A stretch of DNA of 7,068 nt. Origin: Chloroflexota bacterium. Its GTDB lineage: Bacteria > Chloroflexota > Dehalococcoidia > SZUA-161 > SpSt-899. The notes below the pieces were generated by a model. That model made no database searches and was not told where the DNA came from. It was given only the letters and a program-made list of their open reading frames with translations. Position numbers and translations under genes: made by a program. The stretch is taken from contig QLUL01000055.1 of the NCBI GenBank assembly GCA_018725425.1, positions 1 to 7,068 on the forward strand, read 5' to 3'. Each line of letters starts with the position of its first letter. Position 1 is the first letter of the stretch. Of this stretch, positions 1 through 5,016 are shown piece by piece.

Positions 1-133
1 AAAGGAGCCGTTTGGTCTTGCGCGTATCTTCTGCGGCAATTAATCCTACCTCATGCAAGACCCGGATTGCCCGCAGGGTCACGTCCTCCAGATTGCCGAT
101 GGGAGTGGCCACCACATAGAGCGTAGACATCAT
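1..133 (-). CDS. rsmI: RsmI, 16S rRNA (cytidine1402-2'-O)-methyltransferase, N-terminal part
   Basis: Only the first 44 residues are in the window; the gene continues beyond position 1. The reading begins [18 protein letters not shown] and continues through TLRA to AAEDTRKT, which is the characteristic start of RsmI: the [14 protein letters not shown] segment is the first SAM-binding loop of this tetrapyrrole-methylase-fold family, and AAEDTR follows at the usual distance. In the family the enzyme 2'-O-methylates C1402 in the decoding centre of 16S rRNA, using S-adenosylmethionine in the cytoplasm. Two consecutive ATG codons (133-131 and 130-128) could both start it; I give the outer one. No Shine-Dalgarno sequence precedes either, and a TATAAT box lies only 5 bp upstream, which suggests a leaderless message. 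It is divergent from the ribosomal cluster on the right. Confidence 0.93.
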   Translation of the reverse strand, partial: MMSTLYVVATPIGNLEDVTLRAIRVLHEVGLIAAEDTRKTKRLL

Positions 134-138
134 AGTCA

Positions 139-167
139 ATTATACACCAGCCGTCAGCATTTAGCCA
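139..167 (-). promoter_or_regulatory. candidate promoter for rsmI (leaderless)
   Basis: On the minus strand a perfect TATAAT occupies 144-139. With 17-bp spacing the -35 position (167-162) reads TGGCTA, only 3 of 6 matches to TTGACA and located inside the heptad array. A start about seven bases after the -10 would fall on or beside the ATG pair at 133/130, so the mRNA would have almost no leader. This fits the lack of a ribosome-binding site, but the poor -35 keeps confidence low. Confidence 0.4.
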
Positions 168-203
168 TCAGCTTTCAGTTGTCAGTGGTCAGGGATCAGC
201 TCC
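148..203. repeat. heptanucleotide-phased array, 8 units of CAGNNNT
   Basis: Eight consecutive 7-bp units fit the pattern CAGNNNT without a gap: units begin at 148, 155, 162, 169, 176, 183, 190 and 197. Positions 2 and 3 (AG) are constant in all eight, position 1 is C in seven, and position 7 is T in seven; positions 4-6 vary freely. It lies upstream of rsmI and between the divergent rsmI and rpsF promoters. There is no coding sequence here. The arrangement resembles in principle the short tandemly repeated heptanucleotides (STRR) known from cyanobacteria, but the unit is different. Confidence 0.8.
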
Positions 204-217
204 CGTCCCCCCGACCC

Positions 218-245
218 CTGTAAACTGTAAACTGAAGACTGATAG
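218..245. repeat. heptanucleotide-phased array, 4 units of CTGNNNN
   Basis: Four 7-bp units begin CTG at 218, 225, 232 and 239; the first two are identical (CTGTAAA) and the third is CTGAAGA. A short C-rich stretch (204-217) separates it from the CAGNNNT array, so the two arrays are roughly in inverted orientation (CAG on one side, CTG on the other). It ends about 10 bp before the -35 box of the rpsF promoter. Confidence 0.7.
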
Positions 246-255
246 ATCGACGTAC

Positions 256-284
256 TTGCCATCGGTCAGTTGACATGATATAAT
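256..284 (+). promoter_or_regulatory. sigma70-type extended -10 promoter of rpsF-ssb
   Basis: TTGCCA (256-261, 5 of 6 to TTGACA) is followed after exactly 17 bp by a perfect TATAAT (279-284), preceded by TGA, which makes an extended -10 (TGNTATAAT). Transcription would start near 291, giving a leader of about 40 nt before the TTG start of rpsF. A second TTGACA at 270-275 overlaps the spacer; its best -10 (TGTAAC at 294, spacing 18) is weaker. I see no obvious S6:S18-binding leader structure in the short leader. Confidence 0.78.
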
Positions 285-330
285 AAGGTATTCTGTAACG
301 GAATCAGTAAACTCAGGAAAGAGGGGGAAT

Positions 331-618
331 TTGCGCAGCTACGAACTGACGGTGATAATCGATCCAGAGATCGCTGAGGAGGATGTCCCTCAGACGATGG
401 AGAAACTCACGGCAATAATTGCCAGGAGCGGTGGCAACATCAATGAGGTCAACCGCTGGGGAAGACGGAAATTGACCTATCCCATAGAGCATCGTGGGGA
501 GGGCAATTATGTGATGATGAAGCTGGAGCTGGAGCCGGGTAAGGTGTCCGAGTTTGAAGGTAGCTTGAATCTCGCTGAAGAGTACCTTCGCCATTTGCTG
601 GTCAGGCTGGGGGATTAA
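331..618 (+). CDS. rpsF: 30S ribosomal protein S6
   Basis: The 95-residue product matches S6 over its full length: the N-terminal strand MRSYELTVIIDP, the central WGRRKLTYPI (43-52) and the GNYVMM strand after it are family hallmarks, and the length is typical. S6 pairs with S18 on the platform of the 30S subunit, next to 16S rRNA helix 23. The start is TTG at 331; a purine-rich AGGAAAGAGGGGG (315-327) lies just upstream, and no ATG or GTG would give the conserved N-terminus. It opens the cluster rpsF-ssb-rpsR, a gene order found in very many bacteria, with ssb starting 20 bp after its stop. The C-terminus is short and lacks the long acidic tail of some S6 proteins. Confidence 0.96.
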   Translation: MRSYELTVIIDPEIAEEDVPQTMEKLTAIIARSGGNINEVNRWGRRKLTYPIEHRGEGNYVMMKLELEPGKVSEFEGSLNLAEEYLRHLLVRLGD

Positions 619-638
619 ATTCTAGGAAGGAGTTCGAA

Positions 639-1052
639 ATGGCGTATCTGAATAAGGTGATGGTTATCGGAAACGTAGGGAAAGACCCGGAGATGCGTTT
701 TACCCCTAGTGGGAGGCCGGTGACATCTTTTACTATGGCCACTAACCGGGTCTTCACCACTGCCGACGGGGAACGAAGGAAGGAAACAGAGTGGTTCAAT
801 ATCGTCGCCTGGGGTAGGCAAGCCGAGAGCTGCAACCAGTTCTTGACCAAGGGACAGCAGGTTTACGTCGAGGGGGAGCTAAGAACCCGCACCTGGGAGG
901 GGCAGGATGGACAAAAGCGGTTCCGGGTTGAGATTCAGGCGAATCGGGTGATTTTTCTCGGTCGCCGCGGGGCGACTGCGCTTCCCGAAGGAGAGGCCCC
1001 CGAATTTGAGGAGGCTCAGGAAACGATAGAACCGGAAGAACTTCCCTTTTAA
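639..1052 (+). CDS. ssb: single-stranded DNA-binding protein SSB
   Basis: The 137-residue protein has the bacterial SSB OB-fold at residues 1-110 (LNKVMVIGNVGKDPEMR at the start, EWFNIVAWG at 51-59, KGQQVYVEGELRTRTW at 71-86), with the aromatic residues Trp52, Phe53, Trp58 and Trp86 that stack on DNA bases in this family. A short acidic linker follows and ends in EELPF, a match to the conserved C-terminal tip (DDIPF in E. coli) that recruits replication and repair partners. It should act as a homotetramer coating single-stranded DNA. ATG 639 has a strong AAGGAG site at 627-632. The linker is short compared with E. coli SSB, as is common outside Gammaproteobacteria. Confidence 0.96.
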   Translation: MAYLNKVMVIGNVGKDPEMRFTPSGRPVTSFTMATNRVFTTADGERRKETEWFNIVAWGRQAESCNQFLTKGQQVYVEGELRTRTWEGQDGQKRFRVEIQANRVIFLGRRGATALPEGEAPEFEEAQETIEPEELPF

Positions 1053-1063
1053 CCGTAGTTGAT

Positions 1064-1157
1064 AGCCACAGAGTTCACAGAGAAGAATGGATAAGGGATA
1101 AGAGATAACCCTTATCCCCTAACCACTATCCTCACGATCGCGGTGTGCTCTGTGGCT
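1064..1157. repeat. small MITE-like element with 10-bp inverted ends
   Basis: AGCCACAGAG (1064-1073) is repeated exactly inverted as CTCTGTGGCT (1148-1157), bounding 94 bp with no coding capacity. CACAGAG occurs twice at the left end (1067 and 1076). The core is a 7-bp-phased array: GGATAAG at 1089 and 1096, AGATAAC at 1103, then pyrimidine-rich units to about 1130. The array creates two competing hairpins: GGATAAGGG (1089-1097) with CCCTTATCC (1109-1117), or GGGATAAG (1095-1102) with CTTATCCC (1111-1118). No T-run follows, so it is not a standard terminator. It begins 11 bp after the ssb stop. I see no clear target-site duplication; mobility is inferred from form only. Confidence 0.6.
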
Positions 1158-1198
1158 GAATAGCAACGACTCTGGGGCTGTCGCCTCCAGCGTTATTC
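1158..1198. other. bulged hairpin in the ssb-rpsR spacer
   Basis: Starting directly at the end of the inverted-end element, GAAT (1158-1161), AACG (1165-1168) and CTGGGG (1172-1177) pair with CTCCAG (1185-1190), CGTT (1191-1194) and ATTC (1195-1198). The right arm is continuous, while the left arm has two 3-nt bulges (AGC and ACT). The six-base inner stem includes one G-U pair. It would be transcribed upstream of rpsR if the cluster is read through. No terminator T-run follows. A second, weaker imperfect hairpin spans 1208-1238. Function unknown. Confidence 0.4.
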
Positions 1199-1293
1199 AC
1201 GGAAGTAACTACGACGGCATCTCCACGATGACAGTAGTCGGTACTTGGATGAGAACAGGGCATTTCATACGAAAACACCCTTGGCCGAATTCT

Positions 1294-1311
1294 AGTTACT
1301 TAGGAGTTACT
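1294..1311. repeat. AGTTACT direct repeat at 11-bp spacing before rpsR
   Basis: AGTTACT occurs at 1294-1300 and again at 1305-1311, so the two copies face the same side of the helix. They lie 24 bp before the rpsR start codon. This geometry is typical of a tandem protein-binding site, but chance cannot be excluded for a single pair of 7-mers. I found no convincing promoter between 1158 and 1334. Confidence 0.3.
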
Positions 1312-1334
1312 AATCTCTGAAGAATGGAGCGGAA

Positions 1335-1640
1335 GTGAAAGGAAAGCGAACAAGCGGGACAAAACCTCGGGATAGAAAAAAATTCGTTCCAAGGCAGAAG
1401 GTCTGTCCATTTTGCGTTGACCGGTCTCGGAAGATAGATTACAAAGAGGCGAATATGTTGCGCCGCTTTATCTCCGATCACGGCAAAATGGAGCCCCGGC
1501 ATAGAACCGGCGTCTGTGCTAAACATCAACGATTGGTCAGCACCGCTCTGAAGAGAGCCCGCTATCTTGCTCTCCTGCCTTATACTGCCGAGCATATTCG
1601 CTGGAGTGGTGGTGTCGGGGTGAGGGGCCGAGCATCATGA
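1335..1640 (+). CDS. rpsR: 30S ribosomal protein S18, zinc-type
   Basis: The 101-residue product contains the S18 core KIDYKEANMLRRFIS (33-47), GKMEPRHRTG and KRARYLALLPY (73-83). Cys24 and Cys27 (CPFC) with Cys61 and His64 (CAKH) form the four-ligand site of the zinc-binding (C+) S18 form. S18 binds S6 on the platform of the small subunit. The start is GTG 1335, with TGGAG at 1325-1329 as ribosome site; the upstream ATG at 1324 is out of frame. After the usual end near residues 84-89 there is an extra Gly/Arg-rich tail of about a dozen residues (from RWSGG to the stop), which I do not recall as typical. It is separated from ssb by 282 bp, although these two genes are usually close. Confidence 0.95.
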   Translation: MKGKRTSGTKPRDRKKFVPRQKVCPFCVDRSRKIDYKEANMLRRFISDHGKMEPRHRTGVCAKHQRLVSTALKRARYLALLPYTAEHIRWSGGVGVRGRAS

Positions 1641-1700
1641 TTCCTGCCGCCACCGAGCGATCTTTAATGTCCCACCGGGTATCACGAGGCACAGGAATTT

Positions 1701-1742
1701 CAAAATGCAAAGGGCAAATTGAAAAATGCAAAATGTAAGGAA
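1701..1742. repeat. heptanucleotide-phased array, about 6 units of CAAANNG
   Basis: Six 7-bp units start at 1701, 1708, 1715, 1722, 1729 and 1736. Units one and five are identical (CAAAATG); the others include CAAAGGG, CAAATTG and AAAAATG. AAA at positions 2-4 and G at position 7 hold in the first five; the last (TAAGGAA) is degenerate. The array lies in the spacer between rpsR and hom. A TATAAA (1748-1753) follows, but I find no -35 at a proper distance, so I do not call a promoter. The rest of this 156-bp spacer shows nothing recognisable. Confidence 0.7.
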
Positions 1743-1796
1743 AACTTTATAAAAGAGTATGCGTCTGGCACTCAATGACTCAGGAAATGACTTAAG

Positions 1797-3089
1797 GTGA
1801 AAGAAAGAATCGAAATTGGCTTGATGGGTCTCGGAGTCGTCGGTGGTGGGGTGGAGAATGCCCTGCGAGAAAAGGCAGCGGATATCGCCAAACAAGTAGG
1901 CGCTCCGCTGGCGGTGAAGAGGATCCTGGTTCGCGATCCATCTAAGAAAAGAACCTGCCAGGTTCAGCCCCATCTGCTCACCACCGACCCACAGCATATC
2001 CTCAGCGATCCCGAAATAGACATCGTCGTTGAGGTGATCGGCGGCGAAAGCCCCGCCTATGATTACATCAAGGAGTCTATCTCTAGGGGAAAACATGTTG
2101 TTACTGCCAACAAGGAGGTGATCGCTAAACATGGCTTCGAGCTCCTCAATCTGGCGGCGCAACACCAGGTTGCGCTGCTCTACGAAGCGAGCGCCGGTGG
2201 AGGCATACCCCTGATCGGTCCCCTGAGGCACGACCTTCTGGCGAACAAGATTTCCGCCATCCACGCCATCATCAACGGCACCACGAATTATATCCTCACC
2301 AAAATGGCCCTTGAGGATATAGATTTCACCACCGCGCTTAGGGAAGCTCAGGAGTTGGGTTATGCCGAAGCCGATCCGGCGAGTGATGTCGAGGGCATAG
2401 ACGCCGCCTACAAGCTGGTCATCCTGGCTGCTCTGGCATTTCAGACTCAAGTCCTCCTCGGTGATGTCTACCACGAGGGGATCTCCCGCCTGGCAGCGCG
2501 CGATTTCCGTTATGCCAAAGAGCTGGGATATACGGTAAAGCTTCTGGCCATAGCCAAGAGAGAAGATAACACCTTTCAGGTGCGGGTTCACCCTACCTTC
2601 ATTCCCGATGACCTGCTGCTGGCGAAGGTAAATGGCGTGTTCAATGCGGTACAAATTGATGGTGACTTGACCGGTCGAATCCTTTTCTACGGGCAAGGGG
2701 CCGGGGCAGCACCAACGTCAAGCGCCATCCTGGCGGATGCCATCCGCGTGGCGCAGAATATAAATCAAGGCCTGAGTCAAATCCCCCAGGTTCGGCTGGG
2801 ACAGACCATGACCGCAAGGCCCATTTCAGAAATCGAAACCCGTTATTATCTTCGCATGACTGTCGCTGATCGGCCTGGCGTGCTCGCCCAGATCACCAGG
2901 ATACTTGGGGAGCTTCTAATCAGCATATCTTCCGTGATTCAAAAGGGGGTCGACGAGAGAGCGCAAAGTGCTGAGATCGTGATAATGACCCACCCTGCCC
3001 AAGAACGAGCGATGCAGCAGGCGATAAGCCAGATGGAAAAGCTGGATGTGGTTAAAGAAATCAGCAATCTCGTCCGAGTTGAGGATTAG
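1797..3089 (+). CDS. hom: homoserine dehydrogenase with C-terminal ACT domain
   Basis: The 430-residue enzyme reduces aspartate-4-semialdehyde to homoserine with NAD(P)H, the branch point to threonine and methionine. The nucleotide-binding loop GLMGLGVVGGG is at 8-18; TANK has Lys106; the substrate domain contains INGTTNYI (159-166) and the family signature around Glu191, Asp202 and Lys206 (GYAEADP to GIDAAYK), corresponding to the catalytic Glu208, Asp219 and Lys223 of the yeast enzyme. Residues about 350-428 (YLRMTVADRPGVLAQI onward) form an ACT domain, which in this family mediates feedback control by threonine. It is a monofunctional form, without an aspartokinase domain. The start is GTG 1797, eight residues before the first glycine loop; AGGAAA at 1782 is a somewhat distant ribosome site. 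thrC starts 5 bp after its stop, so they are surely co-transcribed. Confidence 0.97.
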   Translation: MKERIEIGLMGLGVVGGGVENALREKAADIAKQVGAPLAVKRILVRDPSKKRTCQVQPHLLTTDPQHILSDPEIDIVVEVIGGESPAYDYIKESISRGKHVVTANKEVIAKHGFELLNLAAQHQVALLYEASAGGGIPLIGPLRHDLLANKISAIHAIINGTTNYILTKMALEDIDFTTALREAQELGYAEADPASDVEGIDAAYKLVILAALAFQTQVLLGDVYHEGISRLAARDFRYAKELGYTVKLLAIAKREDNTFQVRVHPTFIPDDLLLAKVNGVFNAVQIDGDLTGRILFYGQGAGAAPTSSAILADAIRVAQNINQGLSQIPQVRLGQTMTARPISEIETRYYLRMTVADRPGVLAQITRILGELLISISSVIQKGVDERAQSAEIVIMTHPAQERAMQQAISQMEKLDVVKEISNLVRVED

Positions 3090-3094
3090 GCCAA

Positions 3095-4147
3095 ATGACC
3101 CGTATCCTGGATAGATACCGTGACTTTCTCCCCATCACCCCTGCCACCCCACGGATCACCATAGGCGAAGGCGATACCCCCCTCGTTCGCTCCCGAAAGC
3201 TGGAGATAGAACTCGGCTGTGGTGAGCTCTATTTCAAGCTCGAGGGCTGTAACCCTACCGGCTCCTTCAAGGATAGGGGAATGGTGATCGCTGTTGCGAA
3301 GGCCCTCGAGGCCGGAAGCAAGGCCATTGCCTGCGCCTCAACCGGGAACACCAGCGCCTCAGCAGCGGCTTACGGAGCCCACTGTGGACTCAAGGTATTT
3401 GTTCTCGTACCCAGGCAAAATACGGCTCTGGGGAAGCTCGCCCAGGCATTGGTATTTGGAGCCCGGGTCATCAGCATCGACGGCAATTTCGACCAGTCCC
3501 TCCAGATGGTGCGCACACTGACGCAGAGGCACCCCATCACTCTGGTTAACTCCGTAAACCCGCACCGCATCGAAGGGCAGAAGACCGCCGCCTTCGAGAT
3601 CGCCGATGCTCTGGGGCAAGCGCCCGATTATCTCTTCCTTCCTGTCGGCAATGCGGGCAATATCACGGCGTACTGGAGGGGATTTGTTCAGTATCGAGAG
3701 GCAGGCAGAACCGGGAATCTTCCCCGGATGATGGGATTTGAAGCGGAGGGCGCAGCAGCGATTGTGCACAACAAGGTGATCGAGAAGCCCCAGACCATCG
3801 CCACTGCAATCCGCATCGGCAATCCGGCAAGCTGGCAAGGCGCCCTTGCTGCCCGAGACGAATCCGGCGGGGTCATCGACTGTGTTAGCGACAATGAGAT
3901 TCTGAAAGCCTATCGTCTGCTTGCGGCTAAAGAGGGCATCTTCGGGGAGCCAGCATCTGCCGCTTCCCTGGCCGGGCTCATCAAGTCGGTGCAAAACGGG
4001 CTTAGCTTCATGAACAAGAAGGTTGTCTGCGTGATAACAGGCAATGGGCTCAAGGATACCGATACCGCTTTGAAACAGGCCTCACCCCTCACCGAGGTGA
4101 CTGCTGACCTTGCCGCCGTCGAGCAAGCAGTAATTAGTGAATGGTGA
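3095..4147 (+). CDS. thrC: threonine synthase (PLP-dependent)
   Basis: This 350-residue protein converts O-phospho-L-homoserine to threonine and phosphate using pyridoxal phosphate. The short (about 350 aa) type is shown by GEGDTPLVRS near residue 24, then NPTGSFKDRGM with the Schiff-base Lys59, the ASTGNTSASAAAYGA loop, and the glycine-rich phosphate-binding PVGNAGNITAYW. IGNPASW and FGEPASAA further on are also characteristic. ATG 3095 is preceded by GAGGA (3081-3085), inside the end of hom. With hom it covers two of the three steps from aspartate semialdehyde to threonine; homoserine kinase is not in the window. The last six residues (VISEW and the stop) are encoded within a heptad repeat array (4130-4164), so the C-terminal tip is probably not conserved. 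Confidence 0.97.
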   Translation: MTRILDRYRDFLPITPATPRITIGEGDTPLVRSRKLEIELGCGELYFKLEGCNPTGSFKDRGMVIAVAKALEAGSKAIACASTGNTSASAAAYGAHCGLKVFVLVPRQNTALGKLAQALVFGARVISIDGNFDQSLQMVRTLTQRHPITLVNSVNPHRIEGQKTAAFEIADALGQAPDYLFLPVGNAGNITAYWRGFVQYREAGRTGNLPRMMGFEAEGAAAIVHNKVIEKPQTIATAIRIGNPASWQGALAARDESGGVIDCVSDNEILKAYRLLAAKEGIFGEPASAASLAGLIKSVQNGLSFMNKKVVCVITGNGLKDTDTALKQASPLTEVTADLAAVEQAVISEW

Positions 4148-4164
4148 ATGGTAATTGGTATCGA
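4130..4164. repeat. heptanucleotide-phased array across the thrC stop codon
   Basis: Five 7-bp units start at 4130 (GTAATTA), 4137 and 4144 (both GTGAATG), 4151 (GTAATTG) and 4158 (GTATCGA, degenerate). The thrC TGA (4145-4147) lies inside the third unit. Because 7 is not a multiple of 3, each unit shifts the frame, so the GTGAATG copies place TGA, GTG and ATG in different frames. The array fills most of the thrC-folE junction and is partly coding. Confidence 0.72.
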
Positions 4165-4183
4165 AAAACCTAATCACCAATAT

Positions 4184-4189
4184 GGAGGT
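4184..4189 (+). promoter_or_regulatory. ribosome-binding site that sets the folE start
   Basis: GGAGGT, a consensus Shine-Dalgarno, ends 6 nt before GTG 4196. The longer alternative start, ATG 4148, has no such site: it lies in the heptad array one base after the thrC stop codon. Confidence 0.85.
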
Positions 4190-4195
4190 TTCGGT

Positions 4196-4750
4196 GTGAT
4201 AGACCAGGCTAAGATCAGAGATGCAATAATTTCGATAATTGAAGCCATCGGTGAAGACCCAACGCGGGAGGGATTGGTTGACACCCCCAGACGCATTGGT
4301 GAGATGTACGCCGATATCTTCAGTGGACTCTACCAGGACCCAGAAGAACACCTTCGAGTAGGCTTTGACGAGGGACACGAGGAGATGGTCATCGCCAAAG
4401 CCATCCCCTTCTATTCCATGTGTGAGCATCACTTCCTGCCCTTCTATGGCCTGGCGCACGTAGGCTACATACCTAACGGCCGGGTTGTCGGTGCCAGCAA
4501 GTTAGCCCGTACAGTTGAGATAATCGCCCGACGGCCTCAATTACAGGAGCGGCTGACCACTCAGATCGCCGATACTATAGTCAGGGCACTGGAGCCAAAG
4601 GGAGTGGCGGTAATCCTGCAGGCGGAGCACCTCTGCATGACTATGCGAGGGATTAAGAAGCCCGGCAGCAACATCGTCACCTCGGCCATGCGCGGACTCT
4701 TCCGACAGCGCGCTGCCACCCGCGCCGAGTTCCTCACCCTGATCGGTTAG
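4196..4750 (+). CDS. folE: GTP cyclohydrolase I (FolE1)
   Basis: The 184-residue enzyme opens GTP to 7,8-dihydroneopterin triphosphate, the entry step to tetrahydrofolate and related pterins; the family acts as a toroidal decamer in the cytoplasm. Counting from GTG 4196, the zinc ligands are Cys76 and His79 (in MCEHHFLPF) and Cys147 (in HLCM), spaced exactly as Cys110, His113 and Cys181 in E. coli; His145 corresponds to the catalytic His179. EDPTREGLVDTPRRI near the N-terminus and GASKLAR are further hallmarks. An in-frame ATG at 4148 would add 16 residues (MVIGIEKPNH and so on), but these come from the heptad repeat, lack a ribosome site and do not look like FolE. It lies 48 bp after thrC and could be read through from hom-thrC. 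Confidence 0.96.
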   Translation: MIDQAKIRDAIISIIEAIGEDPTREGLVDTPRRIGEMYADIFSGLYQDPEEHLRVGFDEGHEEMVIAKAIPFYSMCEHHFLPFYGLAHVGYIPNGRVVGASKLARTVEIIARRPQLQERLTTQIADTIVRALEPKGVAVILQAEHLCMTMRGIKKPGSNIVTSAMRGLFRQRAATRAEFLTLIG

Positions 4751-4786
4751 GAAACCTCTCCTACATGGATTTTTGCGGCCAGATGC

Positions 4787-4815
4787 TTGACAATCATTAG
4801 GAATGGTGCTAGTAC
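4787..4815 (+). promoter_or_regulatory. candidate promoter of the nitroreductase operon
   Basis: A perfect TTGACA (4787-4792) is followed after 17 bp by TAGTAC (4810-4815, 3 of 6), preceded by TGC, which gives an extended -10 (TGN). The predicted start near 4822 leaves a leader of about 195 nt before the ATG at 5017 and places the entire inverted-repeat structure in the transcript. Confidence 0.55.
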
Positions 4816-4830
4816 ACACAATCTGACGTT

Positions 4831-4945
4831 TTGTCACACCTTAATCCGTGAATAGAAACGCTGAAGGTGAAGCTAAACACATTCGCTTAGACCGTCACCC
4901 ACAAGGTGAGCGTTTTGAGTCTGCACTCACGGATTAAGGTCACAA
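4831..4945 (+). promoter_or_regulatory. structured 5' leader / large inverted repeat, unknown family
   Basis: ACCTTAATCCGTGA (4838-4851) is repeated perfectly inverted at 4927-4940, a 14-bp stem. It is extended outside an internal loop by TTGT (4831-4834) with ACAA (4942-4945), and inside by AAACGC (4856-4861) with GCGTTT (4910-4915). In the apical part AAGGTGA occurs twice (4864-4870 and 4903-4909), with one TCACC (4895-4899) between them, so TCACC can pair with either GGTGA but not both. This looks like a switching leader. I do not recognise any known riboswitch. The alternative is a palindromic mobile element: CAC flanks both ends (4835-4837, 4941-4943), a possible but very short target duplication. 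The rest of the 266-bp folE-nitroreductase spacer holds only the promoter and ribosome site. Confidence 0.55.
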
Positions 4946-5001
4946 CAGCCCTATTGACTGACTACTATCCGTCTGTTAATCTCAAGTCAACATTCCTGCT
5001 C

Positions 5002-5008
5002 AAGGAGG
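5002..5008 (+). promoter_or_regulatory. ribosome-binding site that sets the nitroreductase start
   Basis: AAGGAGG lies 8 nt before ATG 5017. The frame is open upstream to GTG 4906, but that start lies inside the inverted-repeat leader and would put 37 non-signal residues before the lipoprotein signal. Confidence 0.87.
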
Positions 5009-5016
5009 CTGAAAAG

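Noticed and set aside
148..245. CRISPR array
   Set aside because: The units are 7 bp and contiguous, with no repeat-spacer structure.
1089..1117. Rho-independent terminator after ssb
   Set aside because: The hairpin is AT-rich with competing forms and no T-run follows.
1748..1753. TATAAA as -10 of a hom promoter
   Set aside because: The best -35 (TTGAAA at 1719) is 23 bp away and the proper -35 position reads AATGCA.
1641..1796. T-box or other amino-acid-responsive leader before hom
   Set aside because: The sequence around 1668-1690 (CCCACCGGGTATCACG) faintly recalls a T-box, but the AGGGTGGNACCGCG signature and terminator are absent.
1635..2696. 353-codon open frame on the minus strand
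   Set aside because: It lies antisense to hom, which has every expected catalytic motif. The antisense translation shows no family motif, and long antisense frames are common opposite codon-biased genes.
3359..3994. 211-codon open frame on the minus strand
   Set aside because: Shadow of thrC with no recognisable domain and no ribosome site noted.
4906..5016. 37-residue N-terminal extension of the nitroreductase from GTG 4906
   Set aside because: It lies in the inverted-repeat leader, lacks a proper ribosome site and would bury the lipoprotein signal; ATG 5017 has AAGGAGG.
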